From the NCBI RefSeq assembly GCF_016904945.1, contig NZ_JADIKF010000034.1, positions 124,001 to 188,000 on the forward strand: 64,000 nt of DNA, in the 5' to 3' direction. This document shows, one piece after another, positions 1-7,503 of the stretch. Source of the DNA: Dyella mobilis. Its GTDB lineage: Bacteria; Pseudomonadota; Gammaproteobacteria; Xanthomonadales; Rhodanobacteraceae. Under the pieces are notes generated by a model. It had not been told where the DNA came from. It saw only the letters and a list, made by a program, of their open reading frames with translations, and did not search any database. The first letter of the stretch is position 1, and each line of letters begins with the position of its first letter. The position numbers were made by a program, and so were the translations under genes.

Positions 1-641
1 ACCATACCCGGCAGCGAATCCAACCACGGATTCTGGCTGTTGGGAATGAGCAGAGCGGCGAGCATCGACAGCACGGCCACTCCGATCGACCCACACTGGA
101 CGTAATAAGTCTCGCTCGCTTCGATGCGTTGTGCAGGAGAAAGCGCCGGCGACTTCCGCAAGCTGTGGCGATAAAGCAGCGCCAGGCAGCCAGCCATGCA
201 GGCGTAGGCCGCCGCGTAGCAGATGAAGATCGCCTTCAGCCCGTGCACGCTGCTGATCACCGGTTCGTTGGGCAACGCTACGTGCGTGTAGCCTTCGTAG
301 AGGGAGCTGAACATCGCCTGGAACAGAAAGTCGAGCGGATAGACGAAGATCAGCGCGAAGAAAACCAGCATCAGGCTCATACGAATCGTGGCGGCATCGT
401 GCAGGCGGAAGCGGTCGCGCCAACGCACGTGTCGATGCCAGAAAATCATCAGCGTGGCAAAACTGCACGCAAATCCCGGTATGCGATCGAGCGCCAGCAG
501 CAGGCCGTCAACGCTGTGCGGGACCTCGGTCCCTGCGATCACCATGACGCTTACGGCGAAGGCAAATGCCGCGTCGATGAAACCGTCCAATCGATGCGCT
601 TCGACGTGCCCGATACGTGCCGCCTCAAAGTGCTCGCTCAT
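1..641 (-). CDS. TMEM175/DUF1211-like membrane protein (partial, 3' end outside window)
   Basis: The reading frame is open from an ATG at 641 to the window edge, giving at least 213 residues. The N-terminus reads RLDGFIDAAFAFAVSVMV, resembling the TM1 signature of the TMEM175/DUF1211 family (R-x3-FSD-x2-FAIA), whose characterised members are potassium channels. The usual FSD is FID here. Further hydrophobic segments follow near residues 50-65, 88-110, 135-155 and 185-200. A GGGGAG stretch precedes the ATG. It is divergent from the methionine sulfoxide reductase gene, with 80 bases between them. Family membership is read from motif and topology only; channel function is inferred. Confidence 0.6.
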   Translation of the reverse strand, partial: MSEHFEAARIGHVEAHRLDGFIDAAFAFAVSVMVIAGTEVPHSVDGLLLALDRIPGFACSFATLMIFWHRHVRWRDRFRLHDAATIRMSLMLVFFALIFVYPLDFLFQAMFSSLYEGYTHVALPNEPVISSVHGLKAIFICYAAAYACMAGCLALLYRHSLRKSPALSPAQRIEASETYYVQCGSIGVAVLSMLAALLIPNSQNPWLDSLPGM

Positions 642-721
642 GCTGTTCAGGCTCCCCTTGTGCCCAGACGTGATGCGTCCCATCTTAGGGCATTGCCTTT
701 CAGAAATCGGATCGACCCGCC

Positions 722-1219
722 ATGTTCGAGATCAAGTCCAGCAGCGCCGGCAGCAAGCGCGAACTTTATGCGGAGCTGGCCGAACAGGCCCGCGGCATGC
801 TGGCCGGAGAGCCCAGCCTGATCGCCAACGCGGCTAACTTCTCCGCGCTCGTATTCAACAGCCTGCCCGACCTCAACTGGGCCGGCTTCTATCTTTACGA
901 CGGCACCGAACTGGTGGTGGGTCCGTTCCAGGGCAAACCGGCCTGCATCCGCATCGCTTTGGGTAGAGGTGTTTGCGGCACCGCAGCACAGACCCGCCAG
1001 ACCCAGCTCGTGCGCGACGTACACAGTTTCGACGGTCACATTGCCTGCGACGCGGCGTCGCAGTCCGAGATCGTCGTGCCCCTGGTCAAGGCCGATGGCA
1101 GCCTGCTTGGCGTATGGGACGTGGACAGTCCTTCGATCGCCCGTTTCGACGACGAAGATCGCGCCGGCATGGAAGCGCTGTGCGAGGTGTTCATGCAGGA
1201 ACTCGCTCGCCACAGCTGA
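722..1219 (+). CDS. msrC: Free methionine-(R)-sulfoxide reductase, GAF domain (fRMsr/MsrC)
   Basis: A 165-residue single GAF domain protein, the normal length of the YebR/fRMsr family, which reduces free Met-(R)-sulfoxide in the cytosol. The three family cysteines are present: Cys75 in KPACIRI, Cys85 in GRGVCGTA and Cys109 in GHIACD. They are followed by the conserved segment SQSEIVVPLVK and a GVWDVDS strand. The start ATG at 722 fits the family N-terminus. It converges with engB, with about 10 bases between the stop codons. Confidence 0.9.
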   Translation: MFEIKSSSAGSKRELYAELAEQARGMLAGEPSLIANAANFSALVFNSLPDLNWAGFYLYDGTELVVGPFQGKPACIRIALGRGVCGTAAQTRQTQLVRDVHSFDGHIACDAASQSEIVVPLVKADGSLLGVWDVDSPSIARFDDEDRAGMEALCEVFMQELARHS

Positions 1220-1229
1220 TTTTTGCGCC

Positions 1230-1883
1230 TCAAATGAAGGTGCTTCTCTTCCCGCCATTGCCTACCAGCAATTGCCTCACCGCACTGCGCGCCTCTTCCA
1301 CGCCGGTGCCGGCGGACGAGGAAAAAATCTGCACCGTGACCGGCGCACCCGTATCCAGCTCCTTGCGCAGGCTGGCCAGCGCCTGGCTGGCCTGGCTCCG
1401 CGACAATTTGTCCGCTTTCGTCAGCAGCACGTGGCAGGCAAGCTCGGTGTCCAAGCAGAAATTGAGCATCATCCGATCGAATTCCTTCAGGGGATGACGA
1501 ATGTCGACGATCAGCACCACGCCACGCAGGCTGTGTCGCTGGTGCAAATAGCGATCGATCTCGTGCCGCCAGTGCTCGCGCAGGGCATCTGGCACCTTGG
1601 CGTAACCGTAGCCGGGCAAATCGATCAGGCGAGCCTCCAGGAGCGGCAGCGCTTCGCCGAGCACGATGGGCGGCAGCGAAAAGGCCACCATCTGCTGCGT
1701 ACGCCCGGGTGTCTTGGACGTGCGCGCCAACCCTTTCTGGCCGGTCAGCGCATTCAAGGCGCTGGACTTGCCCGCATTGGAGCGTCCGGCAAATGCCACT
1801 TCCGCCCCTTCGTCTTTGGGCAACTGGTTGATACGGTGGGCGGCGAGCACGAATTGTGCGCCTTGCAACGGGTTCGAACTCAT
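1230..1883 (-). CDS. engB: Ribosome biogenesis GTP-binding protein EngB (YihA/YsxC)
   Basis: A 217-residue TrmE-Era-EngA-EngB superfamily GTPase involved in large ribosomal subunit assembly. G1 is GRSNAGKS at residues 33-40, followed by the family TPGRTQ switch-I segment, G3 DLPGYGYAK near 88-96 and G4 TKAD at 155-158. The SSS region near residue 187 fits G5. Length and motif spacing match EngB. It is divergent from the cytochrome c4 gene. Confidence 0.95.
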   Translation of the reverse strand: MSSNPLQGAQFVLAAHRINQLPKDEGAEVAFAGRSNAGKSSALNALTGQKGLARTSKTPGRTQQMVAFSLPPIVLGEALPLLEARLIDLPGYGYAKVPDALREHWRHEIDRYLHQRHSLRGVVLIVDIRHPLKEFDRMMLNFCLDTELACHVLLTKADKLSRSQASQALASLRKELDTGAPVTVQIFSSSAGTGVEEARSAVRQLLVGNGGKRSTFI

Positions 1884-2000
1884 GGGGCGTCGTTTGACCG
1901 GCTAAAGTGACGTGGTAATAATTTCGAGGTTCTGCCAGTCACGGCACGCGGAGGGTGCGTGCCGTACATTCGATAGCAGTATTTCCTGGGAGGCAAGTGT

Positions 2001-2816
2001 ATGAGTTTTCGGCTCGCCGGTTTTCGGCCCGCTGTAGTGAATGCAGTAGCCCTGGTTCTTGCTCTCTCTGCCGGCGTCGCGTTTGCGCAGAACACCAAAG
2101 CCCCGACGAAGGCGCCGGCCACGGCCGCCTCCAGCGAGGCCAAGCCGGCGGCGGCCAGCAGCGCTCCGGCCACCGCCACGGCAGCACCCGCCCCCGCGGC
2201 CTCCGATGACCAGGCCATGGCTTCGGCCAAGCCCGGCGACGCCACGGCCGGCCAGGCCAAGGCGGCCGCTTGCGGCGCCTGCCACGGGGCGGACGGCAAT
2301 TCCAGCGACCCGCAGTACCCGAAACTGGCCGGCCAGCACGAGATGTACATCGCGCACCAGCTGCACAACTTCAAGACGGGTGCGCGCCAGAACGCGATCA
2401 TGCTGGGCATGGCTTCTCCGCTTTCGGCCCAGGACATGCACGACATCGGCGCCTACTTCGCCAGCAAGCGTTCGCTGCCCGGCGTGGCCGACGAGGCCGT
2501 GGTCGAGCAGGGACAAAAGCTCTACCGCTCGGGTGATCCCGCCCGCGGCATCCCGGCCTGCATGGCTTGCCACAGCATCGACGGTCGCGGCAATCCGGGT
2601 GCGATGTATCCGCAGCTCACCAGCCAGCATGCGCAATACATCGAAGCCAAGCTCAAGGATTTTCACGACGGCGTCACCTGGGGCACTGAGGCGCATGCGC
2701 AGATCATGCCGACGATCGCCAAGAAACTCGATCCCCAGGACATCACCGCGCTGGCCAGCTATATCGAGGGCCTGCACGTCGCCGACAATCACGCCCCCGC
2801 GTCCGCATCGCCGTAA
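2001..2816 (+). CDS. Di-haem cytochrome c4-type protein
   Basis: A 271-residue periplasmic c-type cytochrome. A signal peptide (cleavage near AFA-Q30) is followed by an Ala/Pro/Lys-rich linker of about 40 residues. Two class I haem domains follow, with CGACH at 91-95 and CMACH at 187-191. The di-haem layout and the MYIAHQLHNFKTGAR region are typical of cytochrome c4, an electron carrier to terminal oxidases. GGGAGG lies just upstream of the ATG. The A/P-rich linker is longer than in standard c4 proteins and may be a membrane-proximal spacer. Two DsbA-type genes follow in the same direction. Confidence 0.9.
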   Translation: MSFRLAGFRPAVVNAVALVLALSAGVAFAQNTKAPTKAPATAASSEAKPAAASSAPATATAAPAPAASDDQAMASAKPGDATAGQAKAAACGACHGADGNSSDPQYPKLAGQHEMYIAHQLHNFKTGARQNAIMLGMASPLSAQDMHDIGAYFASKRSLPGVADEAVVEQGQKLYRSGDPARGIPACMACHSIDGRGNPGAMYPQLTSQHAQYIEAKLKDFHDGVTWGTEAHAQIMPTIAKKLDPQDITALASYIEGLHVADNHAPASASP

Positions 2817-2873
2817 CTTCCGACCGGCCGCGTTGTCCAAGGCTCTCCCGCTTTCCCCATTCTGAGACTAGCC

Positions 2874-3764
2874 ATGCTGAAGCGTTCGACTTTCCTCTGT
2901 GTAGCACTGCTGGCCTTGGCGGCATGCAGCCACAACGGCTCCGACAACGGCGCCGCGGCTCCACAGCCCCAACCCGCCCCTGCGCAGACGGCGCCCGCCG
3001 CGCCGGCATCGGCGGCCAAGCCCGCGACGGCTTCGACGGCAGCAGCTCCGGCCGCGGCATCCACCGCCGCCAGCACGGCCCCGGCAACTGCCGGCACCGC
3101 GGCTGCGACGCAGACCCCGGCGGCACCGGCCACGCCGTTCGTGGACGACGGCAAATGGGTGGAAGGAAAGAACTACTACACCATCGAGCCTGCTCAACCG
3201 ACCGGCAACCCGGACAAGATCGTGGTGACCGAAGTGTTCTCCTACGCCTGCCCGGCCTGTAACGCTTTCCACACCACCGCCGACCAGATTGCCAAGAGCC
3301 TGCCGGCGAATGCGACGATGGCCTATCTGCCGGTCGCGTTTCGCCCGGACGAAAACTTCCCGCTGTTCCAGCGCGCTTATTACGCCGCCAAGGCATTGGG
3401 CGTGGCCGACAAGACCTACGACGCCATGTTCGATGCCATCTGGAAGACCGGCGAGCTGGCTTCCGACGACCTGACCACCGGCCGCCCGAAGCCGAAGTCT
3501 GCCTGGCCGACGCTGGATGACGTGGCGAAGTTCTACGCCAAGTACGGCGTCGATCCCAAGGAATTCGTCGCCGTAGCCAACTCCTTCAGCATCAATACGC
3601 AGATGAAGCAGGCCGACGATTTGCAGAAGGCCTATGGTGTCGAGGGCACGCCCACCATGGTCGTGAACGGCAAATACCGCTTCACCCCCGGCGATGCGGG
3701 CGGCTACGCGCAATCGATCGAGCTGACCAAGTGGCTGGTGGCCAAGGAAGCCGCCGGTAAATAA
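2874..3764 (+). CDS. DsbA-like thiol:disulfide interchange lipoprotein
   Basis: A 296-residue protein with a lipoprotein signal (lipobox LAAC, Cys18), an Ala/Pro/Thr-rich low-complexity spacer at about 24-88, and then a DsbA thioredoxin fold. The active-site CPAC is at 126-129 in FSYACPACNAFH. The cis-Pro loop is GTPTMVVNGKYR. It should oxidise or shuffle periplasmic disulfides from an anchored position. The active-site dipeptide PA differs from classical CPHC, which usually alters redox potential. Its tandem partner at 3855 has CIHC. A terminator hairpin follows. Confidence 0.88.
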   Translation: MLKRSTFLCVALLALAACSHNGSDNGAAAPQPQPAPAQTAPAAPASAAKPATASTAAAPAAASTAASTAPATAGTAAATQTPAAPATPFVDDGKWVEGKNYYTIEPAQPTGNPDKIVVTEVFSYACPACNAFHTTADQIAKSLPANATMAYLPVAFRPDENFPLFQRAYYAAKALGVADKTYDAMFDAIWKTGELASDDLTTGRPKPKSAWPTLDDVAKFYAKYGVDPKEFVAVANSFSINTQMKQADDLQKAYGVEGTPTMVVNGKYRFTPGDAGGYAQSIELTKWLVAKEAAGK

Positions 3765-3777
3765 TTCGCTACGCCCA

Positions 3778-3803
3778 AGCGCCCGGTCCGCCGGGCGCTT
3801 TCC
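3778..3803 (+). terminator. Rho-independent terminator after the first dsbA-like gene
   Basis: The perfect 9-bp stem AGCGCCCGG / CCGGGCGCT has a TCCG loop and is followed by TTTCCC. It starts 14 bases after the stop codon at 3764, so the second dsbA gene may have its own transcription. Confidence 0.75.
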
Positions 3804-3854
3804 CATTTGGATCGACCGATGACGGCACGACACCGTCACCACGCAGGAACCGCC

Positions 3855-4517
3855 ATGTTCAACACCGCCCGATTCCGCCTGACCACGCTGCTCTGCGGCC
3901 TATTGCTGACCAGTGCCTGCAGCGCTGCAAGCTCCAGTTCATCCGCCGCCGCTCCCTACACGGACGGCACCGAATACGTCACGTTGCCGGCGCCCCATCA
4001 GCGCTACAGCAACAGCGGCAAGGTCGAAGTGGTGGAAGTGTTCTCGTACGCATGCATCCATTGCGCCGAGTTTTCGCCTTATGCCGACGAACTGCGCAAG
4101 TCGCTGCCGCCGGGCGTGGAATTCAAGCTCGTCCCCGCGCCCTTCAACGACAGTTGGGTACCCTTCGCCCGCGCCTATTACGCGGCCAAGAAACTGGGCG
4201 TGGCCGACAAAACGCACGATTTGTTCTTCGACAAGAAATTCAAAGAGCAGTACCCGATCAATTCGATGAGCGAAATCGCCGATTTTTATGCCTCGCAGGG
4301 CGTGAATCGCGAGCAGTTCGTCAGCATCGCCAACTCGCCCGAAACGGATGCGCAGATCAAGAAGGACCTGGCCCTGATCCAGACCTGGGGCGTGGACGGC
4401 ACACCGACCATCGTGGTGGACGGCAAGTACCGCAGCGCCAATATCAAGGACTTCCCCCAACTGGTCGACCTGACCAAGTGGCTCGTGCAGCAGGAGCTGA
4501 ACGCGAAGGGCAAGTGA
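3855..4517 (+). CDS. dsbA: Thiol:disulfide interchange protein DsbA
   Basis: A 220-residue exported DsbA-family oxidoreductase. The start chosen is the ATG at 3855, which gives a normal signal sequence; an upstream in-frame ATG at 3807 would add a polar extension. The active site is CIHC at 67-70 in FSYACIHCAEF, and the cis-Pro loop is GTPTIVVDGKYR. The signal ends LLLTSACS; Cys22 could be lipidated, but the -3 position is Thr, so a lipobox is doubtful. It is a paralogue of the preceding gene without the long A/P linker. Confidence 0.9.
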   Translation: MFNTARFRLTTLLCGLLLTSACSAASSSSSAAAPYTDGTEYVTLPAPHQRYSNSGKVEVVEVFSYACIHCAEFSPYADELRKSLPPGVEFKLVPAPFNDSWVPFARAYYAAKKLGVADKTHDLFFDKKFKEQYPINSMSEIADFYASQGVNREQFVSIANSPETDAQIKKDLALIQTWGVDGTPTIVVDGKYRSANIKDFPQLVDLTKWLVQQELNAKGK

Positions 4518-4525
4518 ACACCCAC

Positions 4526-4549
4526 GGCGTCGTTCGCGCGAACGACGCC
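4526..4549. terminator. Palindromic hairpin downstream of dsbA
   Basis: The perfect inverted repeat GGCGTCGTTC-GCGC-GAACGACGCC begins 9 bases after the dsbA stop. There is no T-tract, so this is a weak or Rho-assisted terminator or an mRNA 3' stabiliser. A second dyad, GCCTGCCCTC (4555-4564) with GAGGGCAGGC (4592-4601), lies just beyond it. Confidence 0.5.
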
Positions 4550-4624
4550 TGAGAGCCTGCCCTCGGGCTAGACGCGGCCAACGCGGACTATGAGGGCAGG
4601 CGCCGAGCATGTAACGTTGGACCA

Positions 4625-5404
4625 ATGACCCGCGCCACCGCCAAGCAAAGGCTGCGCCTGCTGAGCTGTAACATCCTGGCCGGCGCCAGCGTGCAGCGTT
4701 ATCGCCAATACGTCACGCGCAGCATCAATGCCGTGCTGCCTGCGCGCAGCAAGCTCGACAACCTCGACCGGCTCGCCGAACTGCTGCCGCAATTCGACGT
4801 CATCGGCCTGCAGGAAGCCGACGCCGGCAGCCTGCGCTCGGGCTTTCTCAACCAGACGCGCTACCTGGCCGAAACCGCCGGCATGCCGTTCTGGAGCCAC
4901 CAGCCGAATCGCCCGGTGGCGCAGCTTTCGCATACCGCCAACGGCCTGATCAGCCGGCTCGAACCGCAAGTCGTCATCGACTACCCCTTGCCCAGTCGCA
5001 TTCCGGGTCGCGGCGCCTTGCTCGCGCGCTTTGGCGACGATGCCGGCGGGTTGGCGGTGATGATTGCGCATCTGTCGCTCAGCGCGCAGGCGCGCGCGCG
5101 GCAATTGGGTTTCATCGGCGAAGTGCTGCAGGACTACCCCCACGCCGTGTTGATGGGCGATCTCAACACCGAAGCGGACAGCCGCGAAATGCGCCATCTG
5201 TTCGAACGTTGCGATCTGCAGCCACCCACGCAGCCCGTGCCGACCTTTCCCAGTTGGAAACCAAAGCGCGCACTCGACCACATTCTGGCTTCGCCGGAAG
5301 TGCGTATCGAAAAAGTCTGGACGCTACCGCAGGCTTTCTCCGATCATCTCGCGCTGGCCGCTGAGATCCAGTTGCCCACGCCTTCCGTCAAAGCACACCG
5401 ATGA
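4625..5404 (+). CDS. Endonuclease/exonuclease/phosphatase (EEP) family hydrolase
   Basis: A 259-residue metal-dependent phosphodiesterase of the DNase I/EEP fold. Visible motifs in order: LLSCNILAG (Asn), IGLQEAD (metal Glu), IAHLSL (His), MGDLNTEADS (Asp/Asn), RALDHILAS and FSDHLAL (catalytic Asp-His). No signal peptide is visible. The substrate cannot be told from sequence; the family includes DNA repair nucleases and lipid phosphatases. The next gene overlaps its stop by 4 bases. Confidence 0.85.
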   Translation: MTRATAKQRLRLLSCNILAGASVQRYRQYVTRSINAVLPARSKLDNLDRLAELLPQFDVIGLQEADAGSLRSGFLNQTRYLAETAGMPFWSHQPNRPVAQLSHTANGLISRLEPQVVIDYPLPSRIPGRGALLARFGDDAGGLAVMIAHLSLSAQARARQLGFIGEVLQDYPHAVLMGDLNTEADSREMRHLFERCDLQPPTQPVPTFPSWKPKRALDHILASPEVRIEKVWTLPQAFSDHLALAAEIQLPTPSVKAHR

Positions 5405-5823
5405 CCACCAAACGTCTGATTTCCATCGTCCTGCCATGGCTGCTCATCGTGGTGGTCGGCCTGCTCTCTTCATGGTTGCGCTACGACTTCATCGAACCGG
5501 CAGGGCTCGCTCATTTGTGCGACGAGGGCCTCAGCAACAGGCCGGCTTCGTGCGGATTCCGCCACTTCGTCGTGCTCGGCTTCAACAGCTACGGCTTCGG
5601 CATAGCCGCGCTGATCGCCACCGCGCTTGCGCTCATGCTCAAAAAGCCGGCCGTGGCGTGGCTGGCGGCGGCGATCGGCCTGTTCGCACTGACGCTGTAT
5701 TGCTATTACGCAGGCGCCATCGCGCTATTGGTGGGTTGCCTGCGCCTCGTTCGCCTTCAAGCGAATCGTATGCCAGCGCCACGCAACCAGTACGGGCACG
5801 GCAATCGCCAGGTTAAGGCCTAG
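5401..5823 (+). CDS. Small integral membrane protein of unknown function
   Basis: 140 residues with hydrophobic segments at about 7-27, 55-80 and 84-112, and a basic tail. The ATG overlaps the stop of the EEP gene (ATGA), implying translational coupling. The last ~100 bases overlap the 3' end of the convergent GH17 gene, which supports a slightly overlapping convergent pair or an overextended C-terminus. I do not recognise the family. Confidence 0.6.
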   Translation: MTTKRLISIVLPWLLIVVVGLLSSWLRYDFIEPAGLAHLCDEGLSNRPASCGFRHFVVLGFNSYGFGIAALIATALALMLKKPAVAWLAAAIGLFALTLYCYYAGAIALLVGCLRLVRLQANRMPAPRNQYGHGNRQVKA

Positions 5824-7338
5824 CCACAACCAGGTGACCTTGTTCATGCCCAGCTCCATCACCACCGGCGCGATGGCGAGCAAGGGACCGACGCAAGCCA
5901 TGAAGCGCTGCTCCGCGGACGGCATGGATTGCTCGTGCGTAAGCAATCCGAACACGCCATAAGCCACACCCGGCAGCAGGAACAAGCCCATCGGGAAATC
6001 CAGATAGCGCCCGTCGAATGCCATCAGGATGTCGTAAAGCACGAGCGCAAACAGCGAACTGAAACGCCACCACGGCGCCGGCTCGGAATGATCGTGGTGA
6101 TCAGCCAGATGTGCGGCGATGCGCCGTGCCAGCGCCGCGGCCACGCACAACGCCCCAAGCAGGCACGCCGAAGAGAGCAGCCATTCCCACCATGCGGCGC
6201 ATGCAAAGATCATTTGCCGCACCTGCCATGCCGCCGAAGTTCCGGCGGCAAAGCCGGCCAGCAACAAGGCCAGCCAACCTCTCGCGCCATGCCATGCACG
6301 GCGCCGGGTTCCCACGATGACAAAAGCCATTGCGCCTACCGCGCCGGCCAGCCAGCCAAGCCACCAGCGCGGCTCTTCGGTCACCGGTCCGCGCATCGGA
6401 AATTTGGGGCGTTCGTTCGAGTCGAAAATGCCCCAATAGCCGCCCACCGTGCCCTCAAGCGAACGCTTCCAGGGCTGATCGAAGGTTTCGATCACGTTGT
6501 AGGGCATGTCCACGGTCGCGGCATAACGCAGAAAATCGCGGATATAAAGCGCCTCATCCACGACGCTGGGCTCGGCAGAGCGGCGCAGGCGCCCGGCACT
6601 TGGCCAGCCGGTTTCGCCGACCATCAAGGTCTTGTCGGGGAACACGCTTTTCATCTGCGCGTAGACATCTTTCAGGTGCTGCACGGCATCCACCGCCTGC
6701 ACCGGGTCGTCCTCCCAATAAGGCAGGATGTGGATGGTGACGAAGTCCACGTATTTCGCCATCTGCGGATATTTCAGCCAGCGCTGCCACACATCGGCAT
6801 AGGTCACCGGAATGGATTTCGGCGTCGCCGCCCGCACTTGCTCGATGTATCCGGCCAGGCGCGCGGGCGAGAGGTCCCCGCGCAACAGCACCTCATTGCC
6901 GACGATGATGCCGCGGATCGACTTGGGATAAGCGTTGGCCGTGGCAATCCCGGTTGCCACTTCCTTTTCATTGAGCTTTTCCACGCCGCCAAGCCAGATG
7001 CCCATCAACACCTGCATGTGATAACGCGCGGCGATCGCGGGCACGGCGCTGAGGCCGTTGCTCTGCGAATAGGTCCTCACGCAATCAAAGCGTTGCGATA
7101 GTGCACGCAGATCCTCGTCGATGCGCTCCGGCGTAATCACGTAATTCTGATTGAAAGGCGTTTCGCCCGGCTTGCGGAACGGTGCGTAGGACACACAGGA
7201 AATGCGATCGGACGGGGCGTCCGGCAGCGAAACGGGCCGCCCGATGTTCCACCACCAAGCCGTGCCGGCCAGCGTAGCCAGCACCAGCGCCAACCAGGCC
7301 AATCCATAATGGGCGACGTTCTTGGACGGTGACAGCAT
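5725..7338 (-). CDS. Membrane-anchored glycoside hydrolase family 17-like protein
   Basis: 537 residues. TM1 at about 13-31 is followed by a periplasmic GH17 (beta-1,3-glucanase/glucanosyltransferase) barrel. The candidate acid/base is Glu149 in VGNEVLLRG and the nucleophile Glu242 in VGETGWPSAG. The C-terminal third (about 340-525) holds several further membrane segments, an unusual addition to GH17. Related fused architectures in proteobacteria process beta-glucans in or at the membrane. Substrate and direction (hydrolysis or transglycosylation) are inferred. It is divergent from slt. Confidence 0.82.
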   Translation of the reverse strand: MLSPSKNVAHYGLAWLALVLATLAGTAWWWNIGRPVSLPDAPSDRISCVSYAPFRKPGETPFNQNYVITPERIDEDLRALSQRFDCVRTYSQSNGLSAVPAIAARYHMQVLMGIWLGGVEKLNEKEVATGIATANAYPKSIRGIIVGNEVLLRGDLSPARLAGYIEQVRAATPKSIPVTYADVWQRWLKYPQMAKYVDFVTIHILPYWEDDPVQAVDAVQHLKDVYAQMKSVFPDKTLMVGETGWPSAGRLRRSAEPSVVDEALYIRDFLRYAATVDMPYNVIETFDQPWKRSLEGTVGGYWGIFDSNERPKFPMRGPVTEEPRWWLGWLAGAVGAMAFVIVGTRRRAWHGARGWLALLLAGFAAGTSAAWQVRQMIFACAAWWEWLLSSACLLGALCVAAALARRIAAHLADHHDHSEPAPWWRFSSLFALVLYDILMAFDGRYLDFPMGLFLLPGVAYGVFGLLTHEQSMPSAEQRFMACVGPLLAIAPVVMELGMNKVTWLWLGLNLAIAVPVLVAWRWHTIRLKANEAQATHQ

Positions 7339-7503
7339 GCGATTCCTGCCATGACAACGTGGTGGAAACGTACAAGCTTAGCAGCCCGCCCGTCGGCATA
7401 TTCTCACCCGTTGTCGACGCCGCAACAGGGAAACTGACGGGCTGTTCAGGGCACCCGTCAACCTTACTATTAAACTTCGCCCGGATTGTTCGCAGGAGTT
7501 TCC

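Noticed and set aside
129..821. Long plus-strand frame at the left edge
   Set aside because: It runs antisense to the TMEM175-like gene, is Arg/His/Gln-rich with no family features, and is a typical GC-rich shadow.
4568..5281. Minus-strand frame opposite the EEP hydrolase
   Set aside because: Shadow of a gene with clear catalytic motifs; composition is Arg/Gly/Val-rich without domains.
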